From an uncultured Bacilli bacterium (GTDB taxonomy: Bacteria; Bacillota_I; Bacilli_A; RF39; UBA660): a stretch of DNA of 49,733 nt. Position numbers and translations under genes: made by a program. Shown in pieces: positions 49,537-49,733 of this stretch. Numbering within the stretch: position 1 is the first letter of the stretch; the number at the start of each line of letters is the position of its first letter. The stretch covers positions 1 through 49,733 of the forward strand of contig CAKOOU010000004.1 of NCBI GenBank assembly GCA_934098455.1. The letters run 5' to 3'. The notes beneath the pieces are model-generated. The model saw only the letters and a program-made list of their open reading frames with translations. It was not told the origin of the DNA and did no database searches.

Positions 49537-49700
49537 TTGTATTTTTATATATTTAATGTTATATATATAATAGAGTGTGGTTGTAATGAAATTGATTTTA
49601 ACAAATTTAAAATTAGGTGATTTTTAAGAGAATATAATTTATAGATTTATATTCTCTCAGACTGTTGACAAATAAAATTTGTTAATAGTCTTTTTATTTT
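49537..49700 (+). ncRNA. candidate small RNA or micro-ORF unit
   Basis: On the plus strand, TTGTAT (49537-49542), a 17-bp spacer ending TGT and TATATA (49560-49565) form an extended-type promoter. A perfect 11-bp stem AGAGAATATAA/TTATATTCTCT follows (49627-49657), then an intrinsic terminator AGACT/AGTCT with TTTTTATTTT (49659-49700). The only frame inside is 13 codons (MKLILTNLKLGDF, 49586-49627) with no good ribosome-binding site. The unit is divergent from prfB. Expression is unproven. Confidence 0.4.
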
Positions 49701-49733
49701 ATAAAAAATGTTATATAATAAATACGTAAGGTT

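Noticed and set aside
1..49733. CRISPR arrays, cas genes, integrases and transposases
   Set aside because: I looked for regularly spaced repeats and for recognisable recombinase motifs and saw none. The only long repeats are the two gene-end duplications reported.

Overview
The window reads as chromosome of a very AT-rich, low-GC Gram-positive bacterium: Bacillota, probably one of the uncultured, genome-reduced Bacilli lineages near Erysipelotrichales/RF39 (an inference from style, not a database result). Nearly all genes are on the minus strand, start codons are preceded by AGGAGG-like sites, and intrinsic terminators with long T runs are common. UGA is a true stop: it ends several genes, and it forms the in-frame stop of the prfB (RF2) programmed +1 frameshift. 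That argues against Mycoplasmatales, which reassign UGA and lack RF2. A two-gene CotF-like unit suggests an endospore-former or a descendant of one.

Layout, left to right. 1-110: promoter and boxA leader of an rRNA operon that runs off the left edge. 0.2-5.1 kb: DUF402 phosphatase, the pgk-tpiA glycolytic pair, a secreted glucosaminidase and a coiled-coil/LysM protein. 5.2-7.4 kb: the plus-strand CotF-like unit, then lemA with a membrane-anchored XRE regulator. 7.5-11.9 kb: ABC exporter, HelD-type helicase, inorganic pyrophosphatase. 12.0-17.9 kb: an accessory operon of two radical SAM enzymes, an MTA-phosphorylase-like protein, a nucleoside-deoxyribosyltransferase-like protein and an HPr-kinase-like protein behind a LysR regulator. 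17.9-19.5 kb: a junkyard of fragments (ABC transporter 5' end, NUDIX N-terminus, glycosyltransferase N-terminus) plus a tiny promoter-peptide-terminator unit. 19.6-31 kb: tRNA-Asn, tRNA-Gly, tex, a MazG-like protein, a TIGR01212-type radical SAM protein, an mTERF-like repeat protein beside a single-module Clp ATPase, two membrane proteins, a degenerate hybrid histidine kinase and an AMP-forming synthetase. 31-39.2 kb: the str operon (rpsL-rpsG-fusA-tuf) and rplK-rplA-rplJ-rplL, with leader structures. 39.2-41.7 kb: three tandem paralogues of unknown function. 41.7-49.5 kb: ychF, htrA, an Abi/HEPN protein, dinD inserted beside the cell-wall amidase gene, a UDG-family protein, a second YitT protein and prfB.

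Two places carry clear marks of gene traffic. A duplicated 5' segment of the ABC exporter gene (9165-9305 and 18357-18495) flanks the roughly 9-kb stretch that holds the radical SAM operon. A 144-bp duplicate of the amidase 3' end (45049-45192 and 46182-46325) flanks dinD. The best candidates for undescribed biology are the nucleoside-linked double radical SAM operon with its paired operators, the 16-residue peptide unit upstream of it, the bacterial mTERF-like/Clp ATPase pair, and the three-paralogue family.
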